The translations under genes and the position numbers were made by a program. From positions 1 to 10,301 of the forward strand of contig JAEZHZ010000280.1 in the NCBI GenBank assembly GCA_023436745.1: 10,301 nucleotides of DNA, given 5' to 3'. Below are positions 1 to 5,969 of this stretch, one piece after another; the first letter of the stretch is position 1, and the number at the start of each line of letters is the position of its first letter. Under the pieces are notes generated by a model. That model did no database searches. It saw only the letters and a program-made list of their open reading frames with translations, and had not been told where the DNA came from. The DNA comes from Pseudomonadota bacterium. GTDB taxonomy: Bacteria; Pseudomonadota; Alphaproteobacteria; Rhizobiales; Devosiaceae.

Positions 1-69
1 AAGCTGGATAGCGCCGGCCTGCCGGGGACCGAGATTCTCGATCGGGTCCGTGCCGCCCACCAGCAGTAG
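1..69 (+). CDS. 3' end of a probable TRAP substrate-binding protein (DctP family), cut by left edge
   Basis: Only the last 22 codons and a TAG stop are visible, in frame 1, ending in ...GLPGTEILDRVRAAHQQ. A C-terminal helix with a GLPG-type turn and a D/E-rich helix is common at the end of DctP-family periplasmic binding proteins. The complete DctP at 3223-4245 ends similarly (...IGVDGPALVEAARAAI...). The position directly before dctQ and dctM is where dctP normally sits in dctPQM operons. The identification therefore rests on a short tail plus gene order. Other proteins cannot be excluded from 22 residues, but the reading frame and stop are clear. Confidence 0.6.
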   Translation, partial: KLDSAGLPGTEILDRVRAAHQQ

Positions 70-80
70 CCATCACCACA

Positions 81-114
81 CGGCCCCCGCCGCCGTCATG
101 GTGGCGGGGAGCCG
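81..114 (+). terminator. Strong GC-rich stem-loop between the binding-protein gene and dctQ
   Basis: The arms are CGGC (81-84), CCCCGCC (85-91) and GCC (92-94) against GGT (100-102), GGCGGGG (103-109) and GCCG (111-114). There is one bulged A at 110, one G-U pair and a 5-nt loop (95-99). No T-run follows, so it is not a classical intrinsic terminator. In binding-protein transport operons such hairpins usually protect or attenuate the mRNA, so that the soluble binding protein is made in excess of the membrane parts (malE-malF is the textbook case). That role here is inferred. It lies 11 nt after the stop of the upstream gene and 16 nt before the dctQ start. Confidence 0.6.
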
Positions 115-130
115 CAATTAGGGGCAATCC

Positions 131-649
131 ATGCAAGTTGTCGACCGCATTCTGCGCCGCATCTGCGACGCCGCGGGCATCCTGGGGGTGCTGGCCATCC
201 TGAGCCTGATGCTGCTCACGGTAGTCACCGTCGTCTTCCGTGCGGCGCACATCGCCTTTCCGGGTACGTACTCGATCGCCGAGCTCCTGCTCATCCCGGC
301 AGTCAGCATCTCGCTTGCCTATGCTGCGATGCACAATGAGCACACGCGCGCGGTGCTGTTCGTGGACCTCATCAAGAATGATCGCCTGCGCAGGGGCATC
401 CACGGGACGATGCTCCTGCTCGGATCGCTGTTCTGGGTCATCGTCGCCTGGGCCACCATAAGGGAAGCCATTCGGCGCGGAGCTCAGAACGAGCTCTCCC
501 CCATCATCAACATTCCTGTAGCGCCGTTCCGCTGGAGCATGGCTGCCGCAGTCGTTCTCCTTTGCGTCGTGCTGGTGTGGCAGGGCTATAAGCTGCTGCG
601 TGGCATCCCGACCGAGGACGAGCAGGAAAACCTGGACACCTCAACATGA
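131..649 (+). CDS. dctQ: TRAP transporter small permease (DctQ)
   Basis: This is a 172-residue membrane protein with four hydrophobic segments (about residues 16-38, 46-66, 93-113 and 134-154), the usual layout and size of DctQ-type small permeases. DctQ pairs with DctM in the inner membrane and helps dock the substrate-loaded periplasmic binding protein. The family recognisably shows a FR-containing first helix end, a conserved central stretch here reading SIAELLLIPAVSISLAYAA, and a charged loop with H and R after TM2. The ATG at 131 is preceded by AGGGG at 120-124 with a 6-nt gap, supporting this start. Its stop overlaps the dctM start (ATGA), indicating translational coupling. Substrate cannot be read from DctQ; the neighbourhood suggests an organic, probably aromatic, acid. 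Confidence 0.9.
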   Translation: MQVVDRILRRICDAAGILGVLAILSLMLLTVVTVVFRAAHIAFPGTYSIAELLLIPAVSISLAYAAMHNEHTRAVLFVDLIKNDRLRRGIHGTMLLLGSLFWVIVAWATIREAIRRGAQNELSPIINIPVAPFRWSMAAAVVLLCVVLVWQGYKLLRGIPTEDEQENLDTST

Positions 650-1941
650 ACTCCGTCACCATCGGGTTTGCGGGCCTGGCCGTTCTCTTCACCTTGATCG
701 GCCTAGGCATGCCGATCGGATTTGCCATGGGCCTGATCGGTGCCGCCGGCTTCGCCCTGCTGGTCAGCTTCGACGCCGCCATCGTGCGCGTAGGCGTCAC
801 CACGTTCAGCCTTGCCACCAACCACGCCATTGGTACGGTACCGTTGTTCCTGTTCATGGCCCACCTGCTCTTTGCGGCCGGCATAGGCAAGGATCTGTTC
901 GATTTCGCGTCCAAGTGGGTGGGACGCCGCCGCGGCGGGCTCGCCATGGCGACAATCGGCGCCTCCGCCGGGTTCGCATCGGTCAACGCGTCCAGCCTTG
1001 CCACAACCGCCACCATGGGGCTCGTGGCGTTGCCGGAGATGCGCAAGCACGGCTACGACAATGCGATGTCCTCAGGCAGTGTCGTGGCCGGCGGCACTAT
1101 CGGATCGCTGATCCCGCCCTCGGGGATGTTCATCATCTACGGGATTCTGACCGAGACCTCGATTGGCAAGCTGTTCGCCGCGGGCATCATCCCGGGAATT
1201 CTCCTGGCACTCTTCTACATGACCGCCATCGCCATCTGGTGCCGCATTAACCCCGAGGCCGGGCCCCGCGGCCCTAAGTACAGCTTCGCCGAGAAGATGA
1301 AGAGTTTCTTCCAGATAGGCGAGGTGGTTGCACTTTTCGCGCTGGTGATGGGTGGAATCATCGCGGGCTGGTTCACGCCGACTGAGGCTGGGGCCATAGG
1401 GGCCGCTGGCGCACTGCTGATCGCGATCGTCCGCAGGCGCCTCACGGTCGAGAGCGCCAAGACGGCGATCTACTCGACGTTGAAGACCACGGGGATGATC
1501 TTCGGGATCCTGTTCGGGGCCATGGTGTTCAACAGCTTCATCACGGCCAGTACCATCCCGCTGCACATCGTCAACTTCGTCACCGAGGGCGGCTTCCCGC
1601 CGATGGTGGTCCTTTTGATGATCCTCGGCGTCTACTTCCTGCTCGGGATGGTTCTCGACGCCTCCGCGATGATGACGCTGACGATCCCGCTGTTCTTCCC
1701 GCTCGTAACCACGCTGGGTTTCGACGCCATCCTGTTCGGGGTGCTGGTCGTGCGCATGACGGAGATCGCGCTTCTGACGCCGCCTGTCGGGATGAACGTG
1801 TATGTTCTATCGGGCATTGCCAAGGACATCCCGTTGACGACGATGTTCCGCGGCGCCTTGCCCTTTGTCGGAGCCGACGTCCTGCATGTGGCCATGCTGA
1901 TCGCTTTCCCGATCCTGGTCCTGTGGTTGCCCAATCTATGA
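646..1941 (+). CDS. dctM: TRAP transporter large permease (DctM)
   Basis: This 431-residue, highly hydrophobic protein has the normal length and appearance of DctM, the ion-coupled translocating subunit of TRAP transporters. Recognisable family stretches are GMPIGFAMGLIGAAGFALL near residue 22, SLATTATMG then SGSVVAGGTIGSLIPPSG around 116-160, WFTPTEAGAIGA around 242-253, and a C-terminal LLTPPVGMNVYVLSGIAK near residue 376. Repeated glycine/proline-rich re-entrant segments fit the elevator-type fold known for the family. The start overlaps the dctQ stop by four bases and the stop overlaps the start of the MFS gene in the same way, so dctQ, dctM and the MFS gene are probably one translationally coupled unit. 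No truncation or frameshift was seen. Confidence 0.95.
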   Translation: MNSVTIGFAGLAVLFTLIGLGMPIGFAMGLIGAAGFALLVSFDAAIVRVGVTTFSLATNHAIGTVPLFLFMAHLLFAAGIGKDLFDFASKWVGRRRGGLAMATIGASAGFASVNASSLATTATMGLVALPEMRKHGYDNAMSSGSVVAGGTIGSLIPPSGMFIIYGILTETSIGKLFAAGIIPGILLALFYMTAIAIWCRINPEAGPRGPKYSFAEKMKSFFQIGEVVALFALVMGGIIAGWFTPTEAGAIGAAGALLIAIVRRRLTVESAKTAIYSTLKTTGMIFGILFGAMVFNSFITASTIPLHIVNFVTEGGFPPMVVLLMILGVYFLLGMVLDASAMMTLTIPLFFPLVTTLGFDAILFGVLVVRMTEIALLTPPVGMNVYVLSGIAKDIPLTTMFRGALPFVGADVLHVAMLIAFPILVLWLPNL

Positions 1942-3128
1942 AGACATCCGCACGGGCGCGCTGGGGGCTGGTTTCGACCTCCGGGGTGCTCACCGGTTTC
2001 GGGCACGGCTTCGCAGCTTTCGCGGTCTCTGCCCTGCTCAAGCCCATGGCGCTCGACCTGGACACAGGGCGAGGTGCGATCTCGACGGCCATCGGCCTTG
2101 GCCGGTTCGTTGCCGGGATGGCGTCTCCATCGATCGGCCGGTTTACCGATGCCTACGGCACCCGACTCATCGTGATCGCCGGCATGGTGCTGTCGGCGAT
2201 CGGGCTGTTCATGCTGTCCGTCGTTCGATCCGAAATCGAACTCTATCTTGTGTGGTCGCTGGTCTTCTCTGTCGGCATAGCCGCGGGCTTCACGGTGGCA
2301 CTTGACAAGCTCGTGGTTGCGACCGCGGCCGAAAAGGGCGGCATGGCTCTGGCCGTGAGATTCTCGATATCGGCGGTGGTCGCAACCCTGATCGTGCCAC
2401 TGGTCACCACCATGATCGAGCACATCGGCTGGAGACAGACCTGTGTCGTTTGGGGTGGGATCATCCTGCTACTGGTTCCGATCCCCTACCTGTTCTTCGG
2501 GGTGTCGCCTTCGCCCTCTGGTGGTGCTCCCAGGAGCAAGGCAGCGGATGCGCCCGCGAGAACGGTCCTGCGTCAGCCGGCGTTCTGGATCATTGCTGCG
2601 GGGCTGACGGCGCAGGCTTCGGTGACCACTGGGCTCTCCGTCCATCTGGTTCCGCTGATGACCGACTTCGGGCTCGATGCTGTCTTCGCGGCGACGCTGT
2701 TCGGCGGAATGGTGCTGCTCACCGTGCCCGTCCGCCTTCTGGCCGGCTATATCGCCGACCATGTCCGGCCATCGCTGCTGCCGGCCGTCCTCGGCGCTCT
2801 TCTTATCCTCGAGGGGATGGCCATCGGCAGCTTCGCCCTGAGCCCCAGCTTTGCCACCATGCTGGTCGTCATCGGCGCGCTCGGCGTCGCGGCCGGGGCC
2901 CCCATGGTGCTGGTTCTGGTGCTGTGCGCTGAACTGTTTGGGCGCTCGGGCTTCGCGACCGTGCAGGGCAACCTGATGATGGTGCAGGTTCCCGGCACCA
3001 TGCTTGCACCCATCGTGGCCGGATATGTCCATGACTTCACCGGCTCCTACGTGCCCGTAGTGGCCGGTTTCTGCGTATTGCTGGTGGCAGGGGGCGCGGG
3101 GCTGGCACTGCTCAGGTCCGAGGCCTGA
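1938..3128 (+). CDS. MFS transporter, oxalate/formate or monocarboxylate type
   Basis: This is a 396-residue polytopic membrane protein with about 12 hydrophobic segments and a hydrophilic central loop (about residues 198-215, rich in S, P, A, K, R) separating two six-helix halves, the usual MFS plan. The MFS loop 2-3 signature appears at residues 67-76 (GRFTDAYGTR). The overall look resembles the OFA/monocarboxylate-porter branch, whose members move small organic anions. I chose ATG 1938 over an in-frame GTG at 1923. ATG 1938 forms an ATGA overlap with the dctM stop, exactly as dctQ and dctM do, and no clear Shine-Dalgarno supports the GTG. Cotranscription with TRAP permeases suggests a related substrate. 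Uptake or export of an aromatic acid are both possible; direction is not visible. Confidence 0.85.
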   Translation: MKTSARARWGLVSTSGVLTGFGHGFAAFAVSALLKPMALDLDTGRGAISTAIGLGRFVAGMASPSIGRFTDAYGTRLIVIAGMVLSAIGLFMLSVVRSEIELYLVWSLVFSVGIAAGFTVALDKLVVATAAEKGGMALAVRFSISAVVATLIVPLVTTMIEHIGWRQTCVVWGGIILLLVPIPYLFFGVSPSPSGGAPRSKAADAPARTVLRQPAFWIIAAGLTAQASVTTGLSVHLVPLMTDFGLDAVFAATLFGGMVLLTVPVRLLAGYIADHVRPSLLPAVLGALLILEGMAIGSFALSPSFATMLVVIGALGVAAGAPMVLVLVLCAELFGRSGFATVQGNLMMVQVPGTMLAPIVAGYVHDFTGSYVPVVAGFCVLLVAGGAGLALLRSEA

Positions 3129-3183
3129 GCGCGCTTTGCGCCGAACTGGGCGGCGTAGTCCGGCAGCCTTCGGGCGCCGAGGT

Positions 3184-3214
3184 GGATGGCCCCGCCACCA
3201 AGGCGGGACCATCC
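3184..3214. terminator. Bidirectional stem-loop between convergent MFS and dctP genes
   Basis: The arms are GGATGG + CCCGCC (3184-3189, 3191-3196) against GGCGGG + CCATCC (3202-3207, 3209-3214). There is a single C/A mismatch and a 5-nt loop (3197-3201), giving 12 base pairs. It sits in the 94-bp gap between two genes that end towards each other, so it probably ends or protects both transcripts. No T-run is present on either strand, which is common for GC-rich genomes but leaves strict termination unproved. Confidence 0.65.
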
Positions 3215-3222
3215 GAAAGCTG

Positions 3223-4245
3223 TTAGTTGGATTCCGCGGCGATGGCTGCGCGGGCTGCCTCGACCAGGGCAGGGCCATCGACACCGATCGCTTCCATCTC
3301 CTTGTACCACGCGTCGTAGGCGGGCTCGGCGGCGGCGATCCAGCGGGCGGTCTCGTCGGCATCGAGCTGGACGATGTTGTTGCCGGCCTGCATGGCGAGG
3401 CTGAGGCCGGTGGCATCGCCGGTGTCCATCACCCGGCCGAACTGGCGTGAGAGTTCAAGACCGGAGTTCTGGTCGATGATCGCCTTCAGGTCGTCAGGCA
3501 GGTTGTTGTAGCTGTCCATGTTCATGAACATGCCGAAGGTCTGGCTGTAGAGACCGCGATCACTGGTGAAGCCGGTGTGGTTCCGGACCAGTTCCGCAAT
3601 GCGCAGCGAAGGCGTCACTTCCCACGGCACGGTGGTCGCCTCGATCACGCCCTTTGACAGGGCCTCGGGGGTCTGCGTCACCGGCATGCCGACCGGCTCG
3701 GCACCGAGCAGCTGCAGCATGTTGGAGATGATGCGAGAGCCGCCACGTACCTTCATGCCCTGAAGGTCTTCGAGCGAGGTGATCGGCTCCTGCGAGTGGA
3801 ACAGGCCCGGGCCATGGGTGTGCAGCGCCAGCACCTTGACCCCGGCGACTTCGTCGGCGGCGTGTTCCATCACGTACTTGTAGAAGGCGGCCGAGGACTG
3901 TTCACCGCTGGTCAGCATGAATGGGAGTTCGAATACCTCGGACTTCGGGAACCGGCCGGGCGTGTAGCCCAGGATGGTCCACACGATGTCGACGACACCA
4001 TCCTTGGCCTGATCATAGAGGTCGGCCGGAACGCCGCCGAGCTGCATGGCAGGGTAGTGCTCGAAGGCAATTCGGCCATCCGAGGCCTTGGTCACCATTT
4101 CCGCCCAGGGGGTAATGGCCTGGGCAGGTATGGTTGCCTGTGATGGCAGCATCTGGTGGATGCGCAGGGTGACTTCCTGGGCAAAGACGGTGGTGGACAT
4201 GGCAATTGCGGCCAGCGCACCTAGTACTAGACTGAACTTTTTCAT
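3223..4245 (-). CDS. dctP: TRAP transporter substrate-binding protein (DctP family), orphan copy
   Basis: This is a 340-residue periplasmic binding protein. The N-terminus is a Sec signal peptide: MKK, a hydrophobic core (residues 4-16) and a cleavage site after VFA (22|23). The mature part opens with LRIHQMLPSQATIP and has the DctP hallmarks: GRIAFEHYPAMQLGG (57-71), a FELPFM segment (105-110) and LQGMKVRGGS around residues 161-170. In that last segment Arg167 is in the position of the family's carboxylate-binding arginine. The ligand is therefore probably a carboxylic acid. The ATG at 4245 is preceded by GGGAGG with a 5-6 nt gap; the frame stays open further upstream but without a leader-like sequence. 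No dctQM lies beside it on this strand. The nearest permeases are those at 131-1941, convergent with it. It is divergent from the MarR gene and probably under its control. Confidence 0.93.
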   Translation of the reverse strand: MKKFSLVLGALAAIAMSTTVFAQEVTLRIHQMLPSQATIPAQAITPWAEMVTKASDGRIAFEHYPAMQLGGVPADLYDQAKDGVVDIVWTILGYTPGRFPKSEVFELPFMLTSGEQSSAAFYKYVMEHAADEVAGVKVLALHTHGPGLFHSQEPITSLEDLQGMKVRGGSRIISNMLQLLGAEPVGMPVTQTPEALSKGVIEATTVPWEVTPSLRIAELVRNHTGFTSDRGLYSQTFGMFMNMDSYNNLPDDLKAIIDQNSGLELSRQFGRVMDTGDATGLSLAMQAGNNIVQLDADETARWIAAAEPAYDAWYKEMEAIGVDGPALVEAARAAIAAESN

Positions 4246-4263
4246 AGTTTCCTCCCTATGGGT

Positions 4264-4281
4264 GACCGGGCAGACCCGGTC
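4264..4281 (-). other. Perfect hairpin in dctP leader, just upstream of the Shine-Dalgarno
   Basis: The arms GACCGGG (4264-4270) and CCCGGTC (4275-4281) pair perfectly over 7 bp with a 4-nt loop. In the dctP mRNA the stem ends 7 nt before the Shine-Dalgarno GGGAGG (4256-4251). It could shape ribosome access or protect the mRNA. As a DNA dyad it might also bind a protein. Function is inferred only from position. Confidence 0.45.
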
Positions 4282-4373
4282 CTGACATCGTGCACACCAA
4301 ATCCTCCTCGGCGTGCCAGATCGTTGGTCATGGCTGCAGGGCTTCCGCATCCGCATGCCACGCTGTCTCGGGT

Positions 4374-4397
4374 GAGGTCGTTCGTTCCGTCGACCTC
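4374..4397. promoter_or_regulatory. Perfect inverted repeat in the dctP/marR intergenic region
   Basis: The arms GAGGTCG (4374-4380) and CGACCTC (4391-4397) are perfect over 7 bp and separated by 10 nt. The repeat lies between the predicted dctP transcription start (near 4424) and the dctP gene, and directly left of a TTGCTG that could serve as the marR -35. It could be a second regulator's operator or a 5'-end hairpin of the dctP transcript. The sequence does not decide between these. Confidence 0.4.
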
Positions 4398-4422
4398 TTG
4401 CTGATGACACCAGCCCCTGAAC

Positions 4423-4439
4423 TGTTATGTTGTATAACA
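4423..4439. promoter_or_regulatory. Predicted MarR operator in the dctP/marR divergent promoter
   Basis: TGTTATGTTGTATAACA has perfect 6-bp arms (TGTTAT/ATAACA) around a 5-nt centre. It is strikingly AT-rich against its GC-rich surroundings. A related copy, 13 of 17 bases identical, lies before the Rieske oxygenase at 7036-7052. MarR-family dimers typically bind 15-20 bp dyads near their own promoter, and the marR gene starts 45 nt to the right. The element covers the predicted -10 of the dctP promoter, consistent with repression. Binding is inferred. Confidence 0.65.
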
Positions 4440-4459
4440 ACGCCGTGAGATTGCAGCAA
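4431..4459 (-). promoter_or_regulatory. Predicted sigma-70 promoter for dctP
   Basis: Read on the minus strand, TTGCTG (4459-4454) and TATACA (4436-4431) are separated by exactly 17 nt. Each hexamer has four of six consensus bases or better. Transcription would start near 4424, giving a leader of about 180 nt before the dctP ATG. The -10 lies inside the predicted MarR operator. No equally good promoter was seen for marR; TTGCTG (4398-4403) with TGTTAT (4423-4428) at 19 nt is a weak candidate. Confidence 0.5.
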
Positions 4460-4473
4460 GCAGTCACAAAATC

Positions 4474-4477
4474 GGAG
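4474..4477 (+). promoter_or_regulatory. Shine-Dalgarno that sets the marR start
   Basis: GGAG lies 6 nt before the ATG at 4484. The frame is also open from an ATG at 4427, but that codon sits inside the predicted operator and has no Shine-Dalgarno, so 4484 is preferred. Confidence 0.6.
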
Positions 4478-4483
4478 AACAGC

Positions 4484-4948
4484 ATGCCGACAGCGACTGC
4501 AGCTGCAAGACTAACCGAGGAGGATGGCGCGCCTCTCGAGGCGAGCCTCGGCATGATCGGTTACCGGTTGCGCCGGGCCCAGCTCAGCGTTTTCCAGCGG
4601 TTCACGATGGTCTTCGAGACGCTCGCGATCCGACCGGCGGAATATTCCGTACTGGTGCTGGTGGACGATTCTCCCGGTCGCAAGCAGAGCGAAATCGCAG
4701 CGGCGCTCGGCATCAAGCGAGCAAACTTCGTCGCCCTCGCCCAGGGGCTGGAAGCGCGCGGTCTGATCGAGCGCCTGAACATCGAAAGCGATCGCCGCGC
4801 CAACGCGCTGCATCTGACGCCCGCGGGCCGCAGCTTCCTGGCAAAGGCACGGGCGCTCCATGACCAGCTTGAAAGCGAGTTCGTGGAGCGCCTGGGTGGA
4901 CGCGCGCAGCGGGATCAATTGCTGGAGCTGCTTGAGCGCCTCACCTGA
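4484..4948 (+). CDS. MarR-family transcriptional regulator
   Basis: This 154-residue protein has the size and winged helix-turn-helix of MarR regulators. The N-terminal dimerisation helix covers about residues 20-48. The wHTH runs from about 66 to 115 (RKQSEIAAALGIKRANFVAL, then LEARGLIERLNIESDRRA), with the recognition helix near 77-90 and the DRRA wing at 103-106. Such proteins usually repress as dimers and are released by small aromatic ligands or their CoA thioesters. Several known MarR proteins control lignin-derived aromatic catabolism (for example DesR, CouR, FerR), which fits this locus, but I cannot assign it to one of them. It lies divergent from dctP, with a dyad operator in the shared promoter and a related dyad upstream of the oxygenase operon. 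Its target set is therefore probably dctP, itself and the Rieske oxygenase. Start chosen at 4484 on its GGAG site. Confidence 0.92.
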   Translation: MPTATAAARLTEEDGAPLEASLGMIGYRLRRAQLSVFQRFTMVFETLAIRPAEYSVLVLVDDSPGRKQSEIAAALGIKRANFVALAQGLEARGLIERLNIESDRRANALHLTPAGRSFLAKARALHDQLESEFVERLGGRAQRDQLLELLERLT

Positions 4949-4976
4949 TGTCCTGACGTGCTATGGGCACATCAGG
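4944..4976. terminator. Stem-loop spanning the convergent marR and reductase stop codons
   Basis: CCTGATGT (4944-4951) pairs perfectly with ACATCAGG (4969-4976). A CC/GG extension (4952-4953 with 4966-4967) follows past one bulged C. Both stop codons, TGA at 4946-4948 and the minus-strand stop at 4972-4974, lie within the stem. The genes converge with only 23 bp between them, so this is the obvious place for a shared bidirectional terminator. No T-run is present. Confidence 0.6.
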
Positions 4977-5940
4977 AACGGTAGCCGACGTCGATCAGTG
5001 CCCGCCCACCGGCCAGCCTGGACACGCAGGCGCAGAGCCGGTCACCATGCCCCTTCTCCTCGCTGCTGAAGAAGACGTCGCGATGATCGATCGTGGCACT
5101 GGTCTCCAGCACCTTCACCGCGCACAGGCCACACTCGCCCCGCTGACAGTCGTAAATCATCTCGACACCGGCCGACATAAGCGCCTCGAGCAGTGTCTGG
5201 TCCGGCCGCACCGACACGGAGACGTTGCGGTTGAGCACGTCGACGGTGAACGCTTCTTCCGCAAACAACCCGCTGTCGCCGAAGACTTCGTATCTCAGGC
5301 GACTGGTTGAGCGACCCGCCGCCGCCCATGCGGCCTTGGCTGCTTCCAGCATCCCGATCGGTCCGCAGAGGTAGCACTCGGCGTCGGGCGGCAGGTTGGC
5401 GAACTCGGCCGCAAGGTCGATGTGCTCGCCCACGGAATTGTCGCGTAGCACCAGGCGATTACCCAGCAGGTCCTTCATCTCTTCGGCGAAGGCCATGTGC
5501 CCACGCGAGCGTGCGCCATAGACAACTCGCAGCGCCGAGCCGCGGGAGGCAAGGGCGGCGGCCATGCCGAAAATGGGCGTGATGCCGATGCCGCCTGCGA
5601 GCAGCAGGTAGTGGCTTGCCCGGAAGCTGAGCTCGAACCGGTTCTCCGGCACCGTAAGGCGAACCTGCTGCCCGGGTTCGAGGCTCCACATGTACCGGGA
5701 GCCCCCACGGCTCTGAGGATGAAGCTTCACCGCCACAGCGATCTCGGACTCGGAGGACGGCACGACGGTGTAGGTTCTGTTGGCAGCCTCTCCGCCGATC
5801 TCGACACGGATGTTGGTGTGCGAGCCCGGGTCGAACCGGGGCAGGGCGCCGTCGACGGCGAAGGCGATGCGCCGCACATCGTCCGCTACGGCGCGGATTT
5901 CCGATACGCGCGCGTCGCGCCAGACTACTCTATTGCGCAT
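4972..5940 (-). CDS. Ferredoxin-NAD(P)H reductase of a Rieske oxygenase (VanB type, family IA)
   Basis: This 322-residue, three-domain reductase passes electrons from NAD(P)H through flavin and a plant-type 2Fe-2S cluster to the Rieske oxygenase encoded just upstream. The flavin-binding signature is RTYT at residues 55-58. The nucleotide-binding domain shows AGGIGITP (115-122) and CGP (192-194). The C-terminal ferredoxin domain has the cysteine pattern C-x4-C-x2-C-x29-C at 265, 270, 273 and 303. Flavin-NAD-ferredoxin order and length match VanB, TsaB and phthalate dioxygenase reductase. The ATG at 5940 follows GGAGGGG with a gap of about 9 nt, and the gene begins 29 nt after the oxygenase stop, so the two form an operon. 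Flavin may be FMN or FAD. It is not called vanB because the substrate of the pair is unproved. Confidence 0.92.
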   Translation of the reverse strand: MRNRVVWRDARVSEIRAVADDVRRIAFAVDGALPRFDPGSHTNIRVEIGGEAANRTYTVVPSSESEIAVAVKLHPQSRGGSRYMWSLEPGQQVRLTVPENRFELSFRASHYLLLAGGIGITPIFGMAAALASRGSALRVVYGARSRGHMAFAEEMKDLLGNRLVLRDNSVGEHIDLAAEFANLPPDAECYLCGPIGMLEAAKAAWAAAGRSTSRLRYEVFGDSGLFAEEAFTVDVLNRNVSVSVRPDQTLLEALMSAGVEMIYDCQRGECGLCAVKVLETSATIDHRDVFFSSEEKGHGDRLCACVSRLAGGRALIDVGYRS

Positions 5941-5969
5941 TCGTCAGCGCCCCTCCACGACCGCGGCAA

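Noticed and set aside
1923..3128. GTG 1923 as start of the MFS gene
   Set aside because: It has no ribosome site and a longer overlap; ATG 1938 makes the ATGA overlap seen at the previous junction.
2469..3416. 315-codon minus-strand frame over the MFS gene end
   Set aside because: Low-complexity P/R/G/H-rich composition, antisense to a clear membrane protein and crossing the intergenic hairpin.
4496..4510. GCAGCTGC palindrome near the marR start
   Set aside because: Lies within coding sequence and is a short GC-rich palindrome expected by chance.
3223..4554. 443-codon reading of dctP starting at 4554
   Set aside because: The signal peptide begins at 4245 with a good Shine-Dalgarno. The longer form would run through the divergent promoter and into marR.
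4427..4948. ATG 4427 as marR start
   Set aside because: The codon is inside the palindromic operator, lacks a Shine-Dalgarno and adds a non-conserved tail; ATG 4484 has GGAG at 6 nt.
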